Source of the DNA: Bog-756 sp035949055
GTDB lineage: Bacteria > Actinomycetota > Acidimicrobiia > Acidimicrobiales > RAAP-2
Assembly: GCA_035949055.1 (NCBI GenBank)
Contig: DASZIO010000059.1
Location: forward strand, 1-64,000
Reading direction: 5' to 3'
DNA: 64,000 bases
Numbering within the stretch: position 1 is the first letter of the stretch; the number at the start of each line of letters is the position of its first letter. The notes under the pieces are model-generated. The model was not told where the DNA came from and ran no database searches. It saw only the letters and a program-made list of their open reading frames with translations. A program made the translations under genes and the position numbers. Shown here in pieces: positions 27,446 through 37,297 of the stretch.

Positions 27446-27691
27446 ATGACACTCGACCCGCTCCTGATCGAGGTTCTCGCCTGCCCCGAGGACAAGGGCC
27501 CGTTGTTGTACTTCCCGGACGAGGATCGCCTGTACAACCCGCGCCTCCACCGCATCTACGAGGTCCGCGACGGCATCCCGGTCATGCTCATCGACGAGGC
27601 CGTCGCCGCCGACGACGCCGAGCACCAACGGCTGATGCAGAAGGCAGATGCCGGAGGCGCCCGGACCACCAGCGAACCGCAGGGTTCCTGA
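27446..27691 (+). CDS. Trm112-like small protein
   Basis: An 81-residue protein. LLIEVLACPEDKGPLLYF and YEVRDGIPVMLIDEA are the two conserved blocks of the Trm112/YcaR family. Canonical Trm112 has two CxxC-type zinc pairs; here only one cysteine (in LACPEDK) remains, so zinc binding as in yeast Trm112 is unlikely. This variant is typical in the manB-manA block of actinobacteria and may assist the adjacent enzymes. An AGGGAGG Shine-Dalgarno stands before the ATG at 27446. The reading frame extends upstream, but this start fits the family N-terminus. Confidence 0.85.
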   Translation: MTLDPLLIEVLACPEDKGPLLYFPDEDRLYNPRLHRIYEVRDGIPVMLIDEAVAADDAEHQRLMQKADAGGARTTSEPQGS

Positions 27692-27693
27692 CC

Positions 27694-28770
27694 GTGGCCC
27701 CCCTCTCCGGCGGTGGCTCGCTCTCGATTCCTCCGTCCCCGCTCCTGGTGGACAGCCTCGACATGTGGGGCGCGACGGTCGGGCTCCCCGAGCAGGTCGA
27801 GGCCGCGGTGTCGGCAGCCCGCGGCCTCACGCTGCCCCACCGCGAGCGAGTGGAGAACGTCGTCGTGCTCGGGATGGGTGGCAGTGGCATAGCCGGCGAC
27901 GTGCTGGTGGCCACGGCGGCACCGTTCATGCCGGTCCCGGTCACGGTGGTCAAGGGCTACGAGCCCCCGGACTACGTGGGGACGGGATCCCTGGTCTTCG
28001 CGGTGTCGTTCTCGGGCGACACCGAGGAGACCCTCGAGGCGGCGACCGGAGCCTACGAGGCCGGGGCCTCCCTCGTCGTGGTGGCCGCCGGGGGCGCCCT
28101 GACCCGCCTGGCCGACGACTGGAAGGTGCCGATCGTGCCGGTGCCCGACGACATTCCCCAGCCCCGCGCCGCGCTGGGCGCCCTGGCCATCCCGCCGCTG
28201 GTCCTGCTCGAGGAGATCGGTCTGTTCCCCGGGGCCGTGCAATGGGTCGACCAGGCCGTCGACCAGCTTCGCGTCCGGCGTGACGAGCTCCTCCGGCCCG
28301 GCAACGAGGCCGAGGAAGTGGCCCGGATCATCGGTCGCACCATTCCGCTGGTGCACAGCTCCGGCGACCTCGGCGCAGCCGCCGCCCTCCGCTGGAAGGC
28401 CCAGGTCAACGAGAACGCCAAGAGTCCCGCCTTCTTCAACGTCTACCCGGAGGTGTGCCACAACGAGGTGGCGGGCTGGGGGCAGAACGGCGACGCCACC
28501 CGCCAGGTCATCACGCTGGTCAACCTGCGTCACGATGCGGAGCATCCCCAGGTCAGCCGGCGCTTCGAGCTGGTCACCGACGTGTTGCGCGAGGTGGTGG
28601 CCGACGTGGCCGAGGTGAGGGCGGCCGGCGAAGGCGACCTGGCCCAGCTGCTGGACCTGGCCCTGGTCGGCGACTTCGTCTCGCTCCACCTGGCCGGTCG
28701 CGAGGGCATCGACCCCGGTCCCATCCCGATCCTCGACGAGATCAAGCTCGAGCTCAAGGGCCCCGAGTGA
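27694..28770 (+). CDS. SIS-domain bifunctional phosphoglucose/phosphomannose isomerase-like protein
   Basis: A 358-residue protein with two SIS folds. VVVLGMGGSGIAGDVL opens the first, SFSGDTEETLEAA is its phosphate-binding loop, and RWKAQVNENAKSPAFFNVYPEVCHNEVAGW is the C-terminal domain's catalytic block, as in the Bif_PMI family. These enzymes interconvert fructose-6-P with glucose-6-P and mannose-6-P, feeding manB. GTG at 27694 begins two bases after the Trm112-like stop. A 6-bp GCCGGC hairpin (28836-28853) after the stop may end the transcript. Confidence 0.87.
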   Translation: MAPLSGGGSLSIPPSPLLVDSLDMWGATVGLPEQVEAAVSAARGLTLPHRERVENVVVLGMGGSGIAGDVLVATAAPFMPVPVTVVKGYEPPDYVGTGSLVFAVSFSGDTEETLEAATGAYEAGASLVVVAAGGALTRLADDWKVPIVPVPDDIPQPRAALGALAIPPLVLLEEIGLFPGAVQWVDQAVDQLRVRRDELLRPGNEAEEVARIIGRTIPLVHSSGDLGAAAALRWKAQVNENAKSPAFFNVYPEVCHNEVAGWGQNGDATRQVITLVNLRHDAEHPQVSRRFELVTDVLREVVADVAEVRAAGEGDLAQLLDLALVGDFVSLHLAGREGIDPGPIPILDEIKLELKGPE

Positions 28771-28921
28771 GGCCGGCCCGACGCGGACCACGCTGACCTG
28801 GGAGTTCTTTCTTCCCGACGGGGTCCTGGGCGCGTGCCGGCTCTGTTGCCGGCGGGTGACGGCGGCATAACAACCCCGTGAAGTCGGGCCCCTCGCCCCT
28901 GGAATTCGGACGGTCCGGGCG

Positions 28922-28927
28922 TACACT
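28922..28927 (+). promoter_or_regulatory. -10 element TACACT for the structured RNA upstream of hpf
   Basis: TACACT lies 6 bases before the first paired base (28934) of the large RNA, placing the expected transcription start at the foot of its closing helix. At 17-base spacing the -35 position reads CTGGAA, a weak match. The same TACACT hexamer serves the promoter at 12092. Confidence 0.5.
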
Positions 28928-28933
28928 GCAACG

Positions 28934-29211
28934 GGTGAGCGGCGTGCGGGTCTGTGGTTGCAAGTCGATGCCAGTCGCAGGCAAAACGACCCACGTAAGG
29001 CAACGCATGGTTGCTGAGCATGGTGCGGCTTAGGAGTAAGACCTGCCCGTGGCGCCCCCGGCTGTCGGGGGCGGGCGGAGATGGGGCGACGCGGCCCGCC
29101 AACGGGTCCGAGGGGTGCACCGGCCAGACCGGTCGCCGCCGGACTGGGGCCGTCAACCCCGCTGCAGGCGAGTGTGGGGTCAAAGACCAGGTCAGCCGCG
29201 CGCCGCTCACC
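28934..29211 (+). ncRNA. raiA RNA: Large structured RNA, probable raiA-class RNA, upstream of the hibernation factor gene
   Basis: This stretch has no plausible gene but folds extensively. Bases 28934-28949 pair with 29196-29211 in a 16-bp helix with one G-U pair (GGTGAGCGGCGTGCGG with its complement). Inside, GGTCT (28949-28953) pairs with AGACC (29039-29043), GTGG (28954-28957) with CCAC (28991-28994), GTCG/CGAC and TGCC/GGCA form a bulged hairpin, and GCAAC/GTTGC (29000-29014) and CTTA-GGAG-TAAG (29029-29040) follow. A second half has hairpins at 29054-29072, 29093-29108, 29119-29133, 29146-29160 and 29178-29188. The raiA RNA class is known upstream of hibernation-factor genes in Firmicutes and Actinobacteria; position, size and long closing stem fit, but I could not test the consensus. 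Confidence 0.6.
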
Positions 29212-29288
29212 GCATTCCCGCCACCGACAAGCAGGAAGGACCGACACCCGAGGTAATTCCCGCAGCACAACCCTGAGGAGGCAAACAA

Positions 29289-29654
29289 GTGGACGTGGTC
29301 ATTGCGCAGGGCAGGAGAATTGTGTCCGACGACGTGAGGACGCTGACCGAGGAGAAGGTGGCCCGGCTCGGTCACCGGTGCCCGGGCATGGAGCGCGCCG
29401 AGGTGCAGTTCTTCGAGGAGCGCAACCCGCGCATCACCGACTCCGAGTGCTGCGAGGTGACCATCGTGGGACACGGTCGCATCGTCCGGGCCCGGGCCGC
29501 GGCCCCGGTGCCGCTGGTCGCGGTGGACCTGGTGGTGGAGAAGCTCGAGCATCAGCTGGAGAAGACCAAGGGTCGGGTGGTATCCCGCACCAATGCCCGT
29601 CGCCGCAAGGCCAACTCCGTCTCGGTCCTCCACGAACGGGTGCGTACCGCCTGA
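29289..29654 (+). CDS. hpf: Ribosome hibernation promoting factor, short form (HPF/RaiA/YfiA)
   Basis: A 121-residue protein with the S30AE/HPF fold: DVVIAQGRRIVSDDVRTLTEEKVARL, AEVQFFEERNPRI, CEVTIVGHGRIVRARAAAPVPLVAVDLVVEKLEHQLEKTKGRVVSRTNARRRK. It binds the 30S subunit in the tRNA path and silences ribosomes in stress. Most actinobacterial homologues are long and end in a dimerisation domain; none is encoded downstream here in any frame. GTG at 29289 follows GAGGAGG with good spacing. It has a long structured leader and precedes secA, as in many actinobacteria. Confidence 0.9.
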   Translation: MDVVIAQGRRIVSDDVRTLTEEKVARLGHRCPGMERAEVQFFEERNPRITDSECCEVTIVGHGRIVRARAAAPVPLVAVDLVVEKLEHQLEKTKGRVVSRTNARRRKANSVSVLHERVRTA

Positions 29655-29741
29655 AGGCGCCGGCCGGGCCCCCGCACCGGCTCGGCCTGGCACCCGCCTC
29701 CCGTCTTCCGGTGGCGGCCCGGAGTCGAACACCGTCGACGG

Positions 29742-29747
29742 TAGAGT
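29742..29747 (+). promoter_or_regulatory. Candidate -10 hexamer TAGAGT ahead of secA
   Basis: TAGAGT ends 9 bases before the secA ATG, with no Shine-Dalgarno in between. This would separate secA expression from the hpf transcript. Confidence 0.4.
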
Positions 29748-29756
29748 GAGAAGCCC

Positions 29757-32516
<2,760 letters not shown>

Positions 32517-32517
32517 G

Positions 32518-33678
32518 ATGGCCGCGTCCGACGGCCCCCGGCGGGGGCCTGGTGAGCCCGACCGCGTCGACCTTGCGGCCGTCCTGGCCTCGCTGAGGGC
32601 CCGCTACCAGGAGGCCGAACGCCTGTTCGACCTGGACGGCCTCAAGGAGCGCCGGGCCCGGTTGGAGAAGGAGGCCTCCGAGCCGGGTCTGTGGGACGAC
32701 CCGGACCACGCCCGGGAGGTCACCACCGAGCTGGGCCGGGTCAACGAGGACATCGAGCAGATGGACGGCCTGGCCGGGCAGCTGTCCGACGCTGAGACCC
32801 TCCACCAGCTCATCGAGGAGGAGGGCGACGACTCCGTCCGGCCCGAAGCCGAGTCGATGGCCGACGACCTCGATCGCCGTCTCGGCGAGCTCGAGCTTCG
32901 CTCGTTGTTCACCGGCCCCTACGACGACGGCGACGCGGTGGCCGAGATCCATGCCGGCGCGGGGGGGACCGACGCGCAGGACTGGGCCGAGATGTTGTTG
33001 CGTATGTACACGCGGTGGGCCGAACGCCGCGGCTTCGATCTCGAAGTGGAGGAGGCAACCCCCGGACAGGAGGCCGGTCTCCTGTCGGCAACTTTCATCG
33101 TGCGCGGCCGTCACGCATTCGGCTTGTTGGCCGCGGAGCGCGGTGTACATCGACTGGTGCGCATCTCGCCGTTCGACGCCGCCCACCGGCGCCAGACCAG
33201 CTTCGCGTCGCTCGACGTCGTCCCCTTCCTCGACGACGTCTCCGGCGAGGTCGAGATCGACGAGAAGGATCTGCGCGTCGACACCTACCGTTCGTCGGGC
33301 GCCGGCGGCCAGCACGTCAACAAGACCGACTCGGCCGTCCGGCTCACCCATCTGCCGACCGGGATCGTGGTGTCATGCCAGAACCAGCGCAGCCAGCACC
33401 AGAACAAGGCCAAGGCCATGCAGGTGCTCGGGGCCAAGCTGGCCGAGCGCCAGCGGGCCGAGCGGCAGGCCACCCTGGACGAACTGTCGGGCGACCGCAC
33501 CGACAACGCGTGGGGCAACCAGATCCGGTCGTACGTATTGGCGCCCTATCAGTTGGTCAAGGACTTGCGCAGCAACGAGGAGACCGGCAACGTCGATGCG
33601 GTGCTCGACGGCGACCTCGACGCGTTCATCGAAGCCGAGCTGCGCCGGCGGGCCGAGCAGCGTCGCGGCGACAGCTGA
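32518..33678 (+). CDS. prfB: Peptide chain release factor 2
   Basis: A 386-residue class I release factor. RISPFD (SPF at 217-219) reads UGA and UAA stop codons, and SGAGGQHVNKTDSAVRL (GGQ at 263-265) triggers hydrolysis of peptidyl-tRNA. The reading frame is continuous from ATG 32518; there is no CUUUGA frameshift site near codon 25, unlike E. coli prfB. The first 15 residues are an extra disordered leader. It begins one base after secA ends. Neighbours prfB-ftsE-ftsX are a conserved bacterial order. Confidence 0.95.
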   Translation: MAASDGPRRGPGEPDRVDLAAVLASLRARYQEAERLFDLDGLKERRARLEKEASEPGLWDDPDHAREVTTELGRVNEDIEQMDGLAGQLSDAETLHQLIEEEGDDSVRPEAESMADDLDRRLGELELRSLFTGPYDDGDAVAEIHAGAGGTDAQDWAEMLLRMYTRWAERRGFDLEVEEATPGQEAGLLSATFIVRGRHAFGLLAAERGVHRLVRISPFDAAHRRQTSFASLDVVPFLDDVSGEVEIDEKDLRVDTYRSSGAGGQHVNKTDSAVRLTHLPTGIVVSCQNQRSQHQNKAKAMQVLGAKLAERQRAERQATLDELSGDRTDNAWGNQIRSYVLAPYQLVKDLRSNEETGNVDAVLDGDLDAFIEAELRRRAEQRRGDS

Positions 33679-33776
33679 CGGGCGCGACGGCGCGCGTCTC
33701 GTCCCGCAATCGCATCCGCCGCGAGGGAGCGCGTCAGGGGAGGTCAGAGGGCTGATGTCTTCCGACCCGGGTCTTT

Positions 33777-33791
33777 GGGTAAGCTTTACCC
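33777..33791. promoter_or_regulatory. Inverted repeat GGGTAA-GCT-TTACCC upstream of ftsE
   Basis: A 6-bp perfect inverted repeat with a 3-base centre in the 164-base gap between prfB and ftsE, extendable by TT/AA. It stands out in a GC-rich background and lies 52 bases before the ftsE ATG, so it may be an operator or overlap a promoter. The rest of the gap holds nothing I recognise. Confidence 0.4.
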
Positions 33792-33842
33792 GAATGAGCA
33801 ACTGGTCCTGCACGTTCCCCTCCCTTTCGTGACGCCCACCTC

Positions 33843-34631
33843 ATGATCAAATTCCAGAACGTCACCAAGACGTACAAGGGCTCGACAGTGGCTCTCAACG
33901 ACTGCTCGGTGACAATCGACAAAGGCGAGTTCGTCTTCTTGGTCGGTCCGTCCGGTTCGGGCAAGACCACCTTCATCCGACTCCTGCTGCGCGAGGAGAT
34001 GCCCGACTCCGGCCGCATCTGGGAGGCCGGCAAGCAGATCGGCCACCTGGCCAAGTGGCGAATCCCCTACCTCCGCCGGAACATCGGCTGCGTGTTCCAG
34101 GACTTCCGGCTCCTGCCCAACAAGACCGTGTTCGAAAACGTGGCTTTCGCCCTGGAGGTCATCGGCCGGCCCAAGCACGTCATCGCGGCCCAGGTCCCCC
34201 AGGTGCTCGACCTGGTCGGGCTGGCCCGCAAACGTGACAACCTGCCTCATGAGCTGTCCGGCGGCGAGCAGCAGCGGGTGGCCGTGGCCCGGGCCTTCGT
34301 GAACCGTCCGCTCATCCTCTTGGCGGACGAGCCCACCGGCAACCTCGACCCGACCACCAGCCTCGGGATCATGCGGCTGCTCGACCGCATCAACCGGACG
34401 GGCACCACCGTCATCGTGGCCACCCACGACGCGGGCATGGTCGACCAGATGCGTCGCCGGGTGATCGAACTCGACCGCGGCATCCTGGTGCGCGACCAGG
34501 CCCACGGTGTCTACGGCATCGAGAACGCCACCACCGCGGCCACAGCCGGCTCGCCGGCCGGGCCGGTGGCGCACGTCCCGGCCGGGGCGCCTGCTCGCGC
34601 CCGACCTGACAGCGTGGCCAGCCGCACCTGA
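33843..34631 (+). CDS. ftsE: Cell division ATP-binding protein FtsE
   Basis: A 262-residue ABC ATPase. MIKFQNVTKTYKG starts the domain; Walker A GPSGSGKT is at 35-42, the signature is HELSGGEQQRVAVARAFVNRP, and Walker B is LILLADEPTGNLDPTT. With FtsX it couples ATP use to activation of cell-wall hydrolases at the division septum. The core domain ends near residue 225, and the last 35 residues are an Ala/Pro-rich tail. The stop shares one base with the ftsX start (TGATG). Confidence 0.95.
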   Translation: MIKFQNVTKTYKGSTVALNDCSVTIDKGEFVFLVGPSGSGKTTFIRLLLREEMPDSGRIWEAGKQIGHLAKWRIPYLRRNIGCVFQDFRLLPNKTVFENVAFALEVIGRPKHVIAAQVPQVLDLVGLARKRDNLPHELSGGEQQRVAVARAFVNRPLILLADEPTGNLDPTTSLGIMRLLDRINRTGTTVIVATHDAGMVDQMRRRVIELDRGILVRDQAHGVYGIENATTAATAGSPAGPVAHVPAGAPARARPDSVASRT

Positions 34632-35521
34632 TGCCGGTCTCCGCCGGCTACGTCTCGCGCGAGGCGATGACCAACCTCTGGCGCAACCGGCTCATGACGG
34701 TGGCCGCCATCCTCACCGTGGCCGTTTCGCTGGCGCTGGTCGGCTCCTCTCTGCTGCTGAAGCAGGGGGCGTCCAAGGCCACCGTGCAGTGGCAGAACGG
34801 GGTGCAGGCCATCGTGTGGGTGAAGGCCGGCGCCCCGGTCTCGCAGGCCAAGGCCATCGGCACCGAGCTCGGCCAGTCGCCCTTCATCAAGTCGTGCATC
34901 CAGCGCAGCCAGGCTTTCGACTACAACGAGGCCAGGCAGATCCTGCCGGCCGACGAGATCGACGTCACCACCCAGGCGGACTACCCCTCTTCGTTCCGCT
35001 GCGTGCTCAACGATCCCTCACAAGCTCCGGCCGTTTACCAGGCCTTCATCTCCAAGCCCGGCGTCCAGTCGGTCAAGTACCCGGGCCAGCAGATCAAGAC
35101 CATGCAGAGCGTGATCCGCATTTTGCAGTGGGTGTTCCTCTCGGTGGCCGTCGTGCTCCTGCTGTCTGCGTCGGTGCTCATCCTCAACACCATCCGCATG
35201 GCCATCTTCGCCCGCCGGCGTGAGGTGTCGGTCATGAAGCTGGTGGGTGCGACCAACTGGTTCATCCGGCTGCCGTTCATGGCCGAGGGACTGATCCAGG
35301 GCATGCTCGGCGCGGGCGTTGCCGTGCTGGTGGTCCTCGCCCTGTACTACGGCGTCGGACTCGACACGGCCAAGACGGCGGCCAACCAGAACAGCATCAT
35401 CGCCCAGATGTCGCTCGGTGGCTGGGAGGTGGCCGGCACCTGCATCCTGGTGGCGTTGGTCGGCGTAGTGGTCGGCGCGGTGGGATCGGCCTTCGCCGTG
35501 CGCCGCTTCCTCGACGTCTGA
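34631..35521 (+). CDS. ftsX: Cell division membrane protein FtsX
   Basis: A 296-residue protein with the FtsX layout: a first helix at about residues 17-37 (LMTVAAILTVAVSLALVGSSLLL), an extracytoplasmic domain of about 120 residues with two cysteines (FIKSCIQRSQAF, SFRCVLNDPSQAPAVYQAF), then three helices (VFLSVAVVLLLSASVLILNTIRMAIFARRREVSVMKLVGAT). The outer domain binds wall-hydrolase activators. Start overlaps ftsE by one base. Many actinobacteria have an M23 peptidase gene and smpB next; here a serine hydrolase follows instead. Confidence 0.94.
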   Translation: MPVSAGYVSREAMTNLWRNRLMTVAAILTVAVSLALVGSSLLLKQGASKATVQWQNGVQAIVWVKAGAPVSQAKAIGTELGQSPFIKSCIQRSQAFDYNEARQILPADEIDVTTQADYPSSFRCVLNDPSQAPAVYQAFISKPGVQSVKYPGQQIKTMQSVIRILQWVFLSVAVVLLLSASVLILNTIRMAIFARRREVSVMKLVGATNWFIRLPFMAEGLIQGMLGAGVAVLVVLALYYGVGLDTAKTAANQNSIIAQMSLGGWEVAGTCILVALVGVVVGAVGSAFAVRRFLDV

Positions 35522-35562
35522 CCGGCCGGGCCGGCTCACGCGCCACCTCGAGCCGGCGACCA

Positions 35563-36447
35563 ATGGAAGCCCTCCGCCTGGTGGCCGGCTGGCCGGTGCG
35601 GGAGGCCGCCGTCGGGGTGGCCCGGCTGGGCCACCCGACCGGCCCGACGGGACCAGAGCGGGCCGATGTGCTCGGCACCACCGGACCCGAGGACCAGACC
35701 TTTTCCTGGGCGTCGGTGACCAAGGTGGCGACCGCCCTGGCCGTGCTGGTCGCCGTCGAGGAAGGCACGCTCACCCTCGACCAGCCGGCGGGCCCGCCGG
35801 GCTCCACGGTGCGCCATCTGCTGGCCCACGCTTCCGGCCTCGGCCCTGACCCCGGCCCGCCCCTGGCCGCGCCGGGCCGGCTGCGCATCTACTCCAACGC
35901 CGGCTACCGGGCGCTGGGCGACCTGCTGGCGGAACGGTCCGGCCTGTCCTTCGCCGACTACCTGCGCGATGGCGTCCTCGCTCCGCTCGGCATGTCCGCC
36001 ACCGCCCTCGGTCCGGACGACCCGGCGGGCCCGGCCGCGGCCGGGCTCGGCGGCCCGCTCACCGACCTGGTCCGGCTGGCCGTCGAGTGGGCGGTGCCCA
36101 CCCTGGTGGGTGCGGTGACCCACCGGGACGCGGTCGCCGTCCATTTCCGGGGCCTGGCCGGCGTGCTGCCCGGGTTCGGCCGGTTCGAGCCCTGCGACTG
36201 GGGCCTCGGCGTGGAAGTGCGCGGCGACAAGCAGCCCCACTGGACAGGGACGACCAATTCGCCGGCCACCTACGGGCACTTCGGTCGCTCCGGGTCGTTC
36301 CTCTGGGTCGATCCGGCCGCCGGGGTCCTCTGTGCCGGGCTCAGCGACCGCCCCTTCGGAGCGTGGGCGGAGCAGAGCTGGCCCGCGCTGGCGGACGCGG
36401 TGCTCGCCGAGACGCGCGGTGGGCAGAGCGGGACGGACCCACCCTGA
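35563..36447 (+). CDS. Serine beta-lactamase-fold hydrolase (class C / penicillin-binding-like)
   Basis: A 294-residue protein without a signal peptide. SWASVTKVATALAVLVAVEEGTL contains the SxxK nucleophile motif (SVTK), RIYSNAGYRALGDLLAERSG gives the YxN motif, and YGHFGRSGSFLWVDP resembles the HxGxG block. This is the Beta-lactamase family that also covers esterases and D-aminopeptidases; antibiotic resistance should not be assumed. The absence of a signal suggests a cytoplasmic esterase or amidase. It is 41 bases after ftsX and on the same strand. Confidence 0.82.
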   Translation: MEALRLVAGWPVREAAVGVARLGHPTGPTGPERADVLGTTGPEDQTFSWASVTKVATALAVLVAVEEGTLTLDQPAGPPGSTVRHLLAHASGLGPDPGPPLAAPGRLRIYSNAGYRALGDLLAERSGLSFADYLRDGVLAPLGMSATALGPDDPAGPAAAGLGGPLTDLVRLAVEWAVPTLVGAVTHRDAVAVHFRGLAGVLPGFGRFEPCDWGLGVEVRGDKQPHWTGTTNSPATYGHFGRSGSFLWVDPAAGVLCAGLSDRPFGAWAEQSWPALADAVLAETRGGQSGTDPP

Positions 36448-36500
36448 GCAACCGGGGGCGCGGAGCGGCCGGTCGCCCGCCCGGCCCCGTACCTCACGTC

Positions 36501-36506
36501 TAGGGT
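36501..36506 (+). promoter_or_regulatory. Candidate -10 hexamer TAGGGT for a leaderless start at 36514
   Basis: TAGGGT ends 7 bases before the ATG at 36514. Its position inside what would be codon 1 of the longer start at 36505 argues for the ATG. Confidence 0.45.
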
Positions 36507-36513
36507 GGGCCGG

Positions 36514-37257
36514 ATGAAGGGCGTCCTCCTGGCCGGCGGAACCGGCTCGCGGCTGCATCCGCTCACCCGGATCACCAACAAGCACCTGTTGCCGATCTAC
36601 GACCGGCCCATGATCAACTGGGGGATCGAGGCCCTGGTGAAGGCCGAGATCACCGAGATCATGCTGGTGACCGGGGGGACCCATGCCGGCGAGTTCCTCC
36701 GGCTGCTGGGCAACGGCCACGAATTCGGGATCGACCGGCTGAGCTACGGGTACCAGGACCGTCCGGGCGGGATCGCCGAGGCGTTGGGCCTGGCCGCCCG
36801 GTTCGTCGACGGCGAGCCGGTCCTCGTCATGCTGGCCGACAACATCGTCGAGGGTTCGATCAAACCCATGGTCGATGCCTTCAAGGCCCAGCCGGTCGGG
36901 GCGCGGATCCTGCTCACCCCGGTCGAGGAGGAAGAGCACCTGCGACATCTCGGCGTGCCCGCCTTCGACGACGAGCAGCGTGTCGTGGGCATCGTGGAGA
37001 AGCCCGACCAACCCGACTCGAAGTTCGGCGTGACCGGCATCTACTGCTACGACTCCGAAGTGTTCGACGTGATCCCCACCCTGGTTCCTTCGGGACGGGG
37101 CGAGCTGGAGATCACCGATGTGAACAACCATTACGTCGAGCAAAGCACCATGGCCTACGACGTGCTCGAGGGGTTCTGGGGCGATGCCGGCGAGTCGATC
37201 GACGCGTACTACACCGTCAACGACTTCGTCCGCACCCACGGAGCCAACAAGGGCTGA
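36514..37257 (+). CDS. Sugar nucleotidyltransferase, glucose-1-phosphate thymidylyltransferase-like
   Basis: About 247 residues. MKGVLLAGGTGSRLHPLTRITNKHLLPIYDRPMI is the RmlA signature. It is followed by YQDRPGGIAEALGLAARFV, VMLADNIVEG (metal-binding Asp), VGIVEKPDQPDSKFGVTGIYCYD and ELEITDVNNHYV. The family makes dTDP-glucose, the precursor of dTDP-rhamnose. The protein is shorter than classic RmlA (about 290 residues) and lacks the C-terminal allosteric helices, as in many actinobacterial paralogues. No other rml gene is adjacent. It ends 40 bases from the convergent acyl-CoA ligase gene. Confidence 0.87.
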   Translation: MKGVLLAGGTGSRLHPLTRITNKHLLPIYDRPMINWGIEALVKAEITEIMLVTGGTHAGEFLRLLGNGHEFGIDRLSYGYQDRPGGIAEALGLAARFVDGEPVLVMLADNIVEGSIKPMVDAFKAQPVGARILLTPVEEEEHLRHLGVPAFDDEQRVVGIVEKPDQPDSKFGVTGIYCYDSEVFDVIPTLVPSGRGELEITDVNNHYVEQSTMAYDVLEGFWGDAGESIDAYYTVNDFVRTHGANKG

Positions 37258-37297
37258 CCGGCCCGGGCGGCGGACGGACGACGGTGGCCGGGCGGGC

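Noticed and set aside
32518..32620. Programmed frameshift in prfB.
   Set aside because: The frame is continuous from ATG and there is no CTTTGA site; actinobacterial prfB commonly lacks it.
35563..36447. The serine hydrolase as an antibiotic-resistance beta-lactamase.
   Set aside because: It lacks a signal peptide, and the SxxK/YxN family includes many esterases and peptidases; resistance cannot be claimed.
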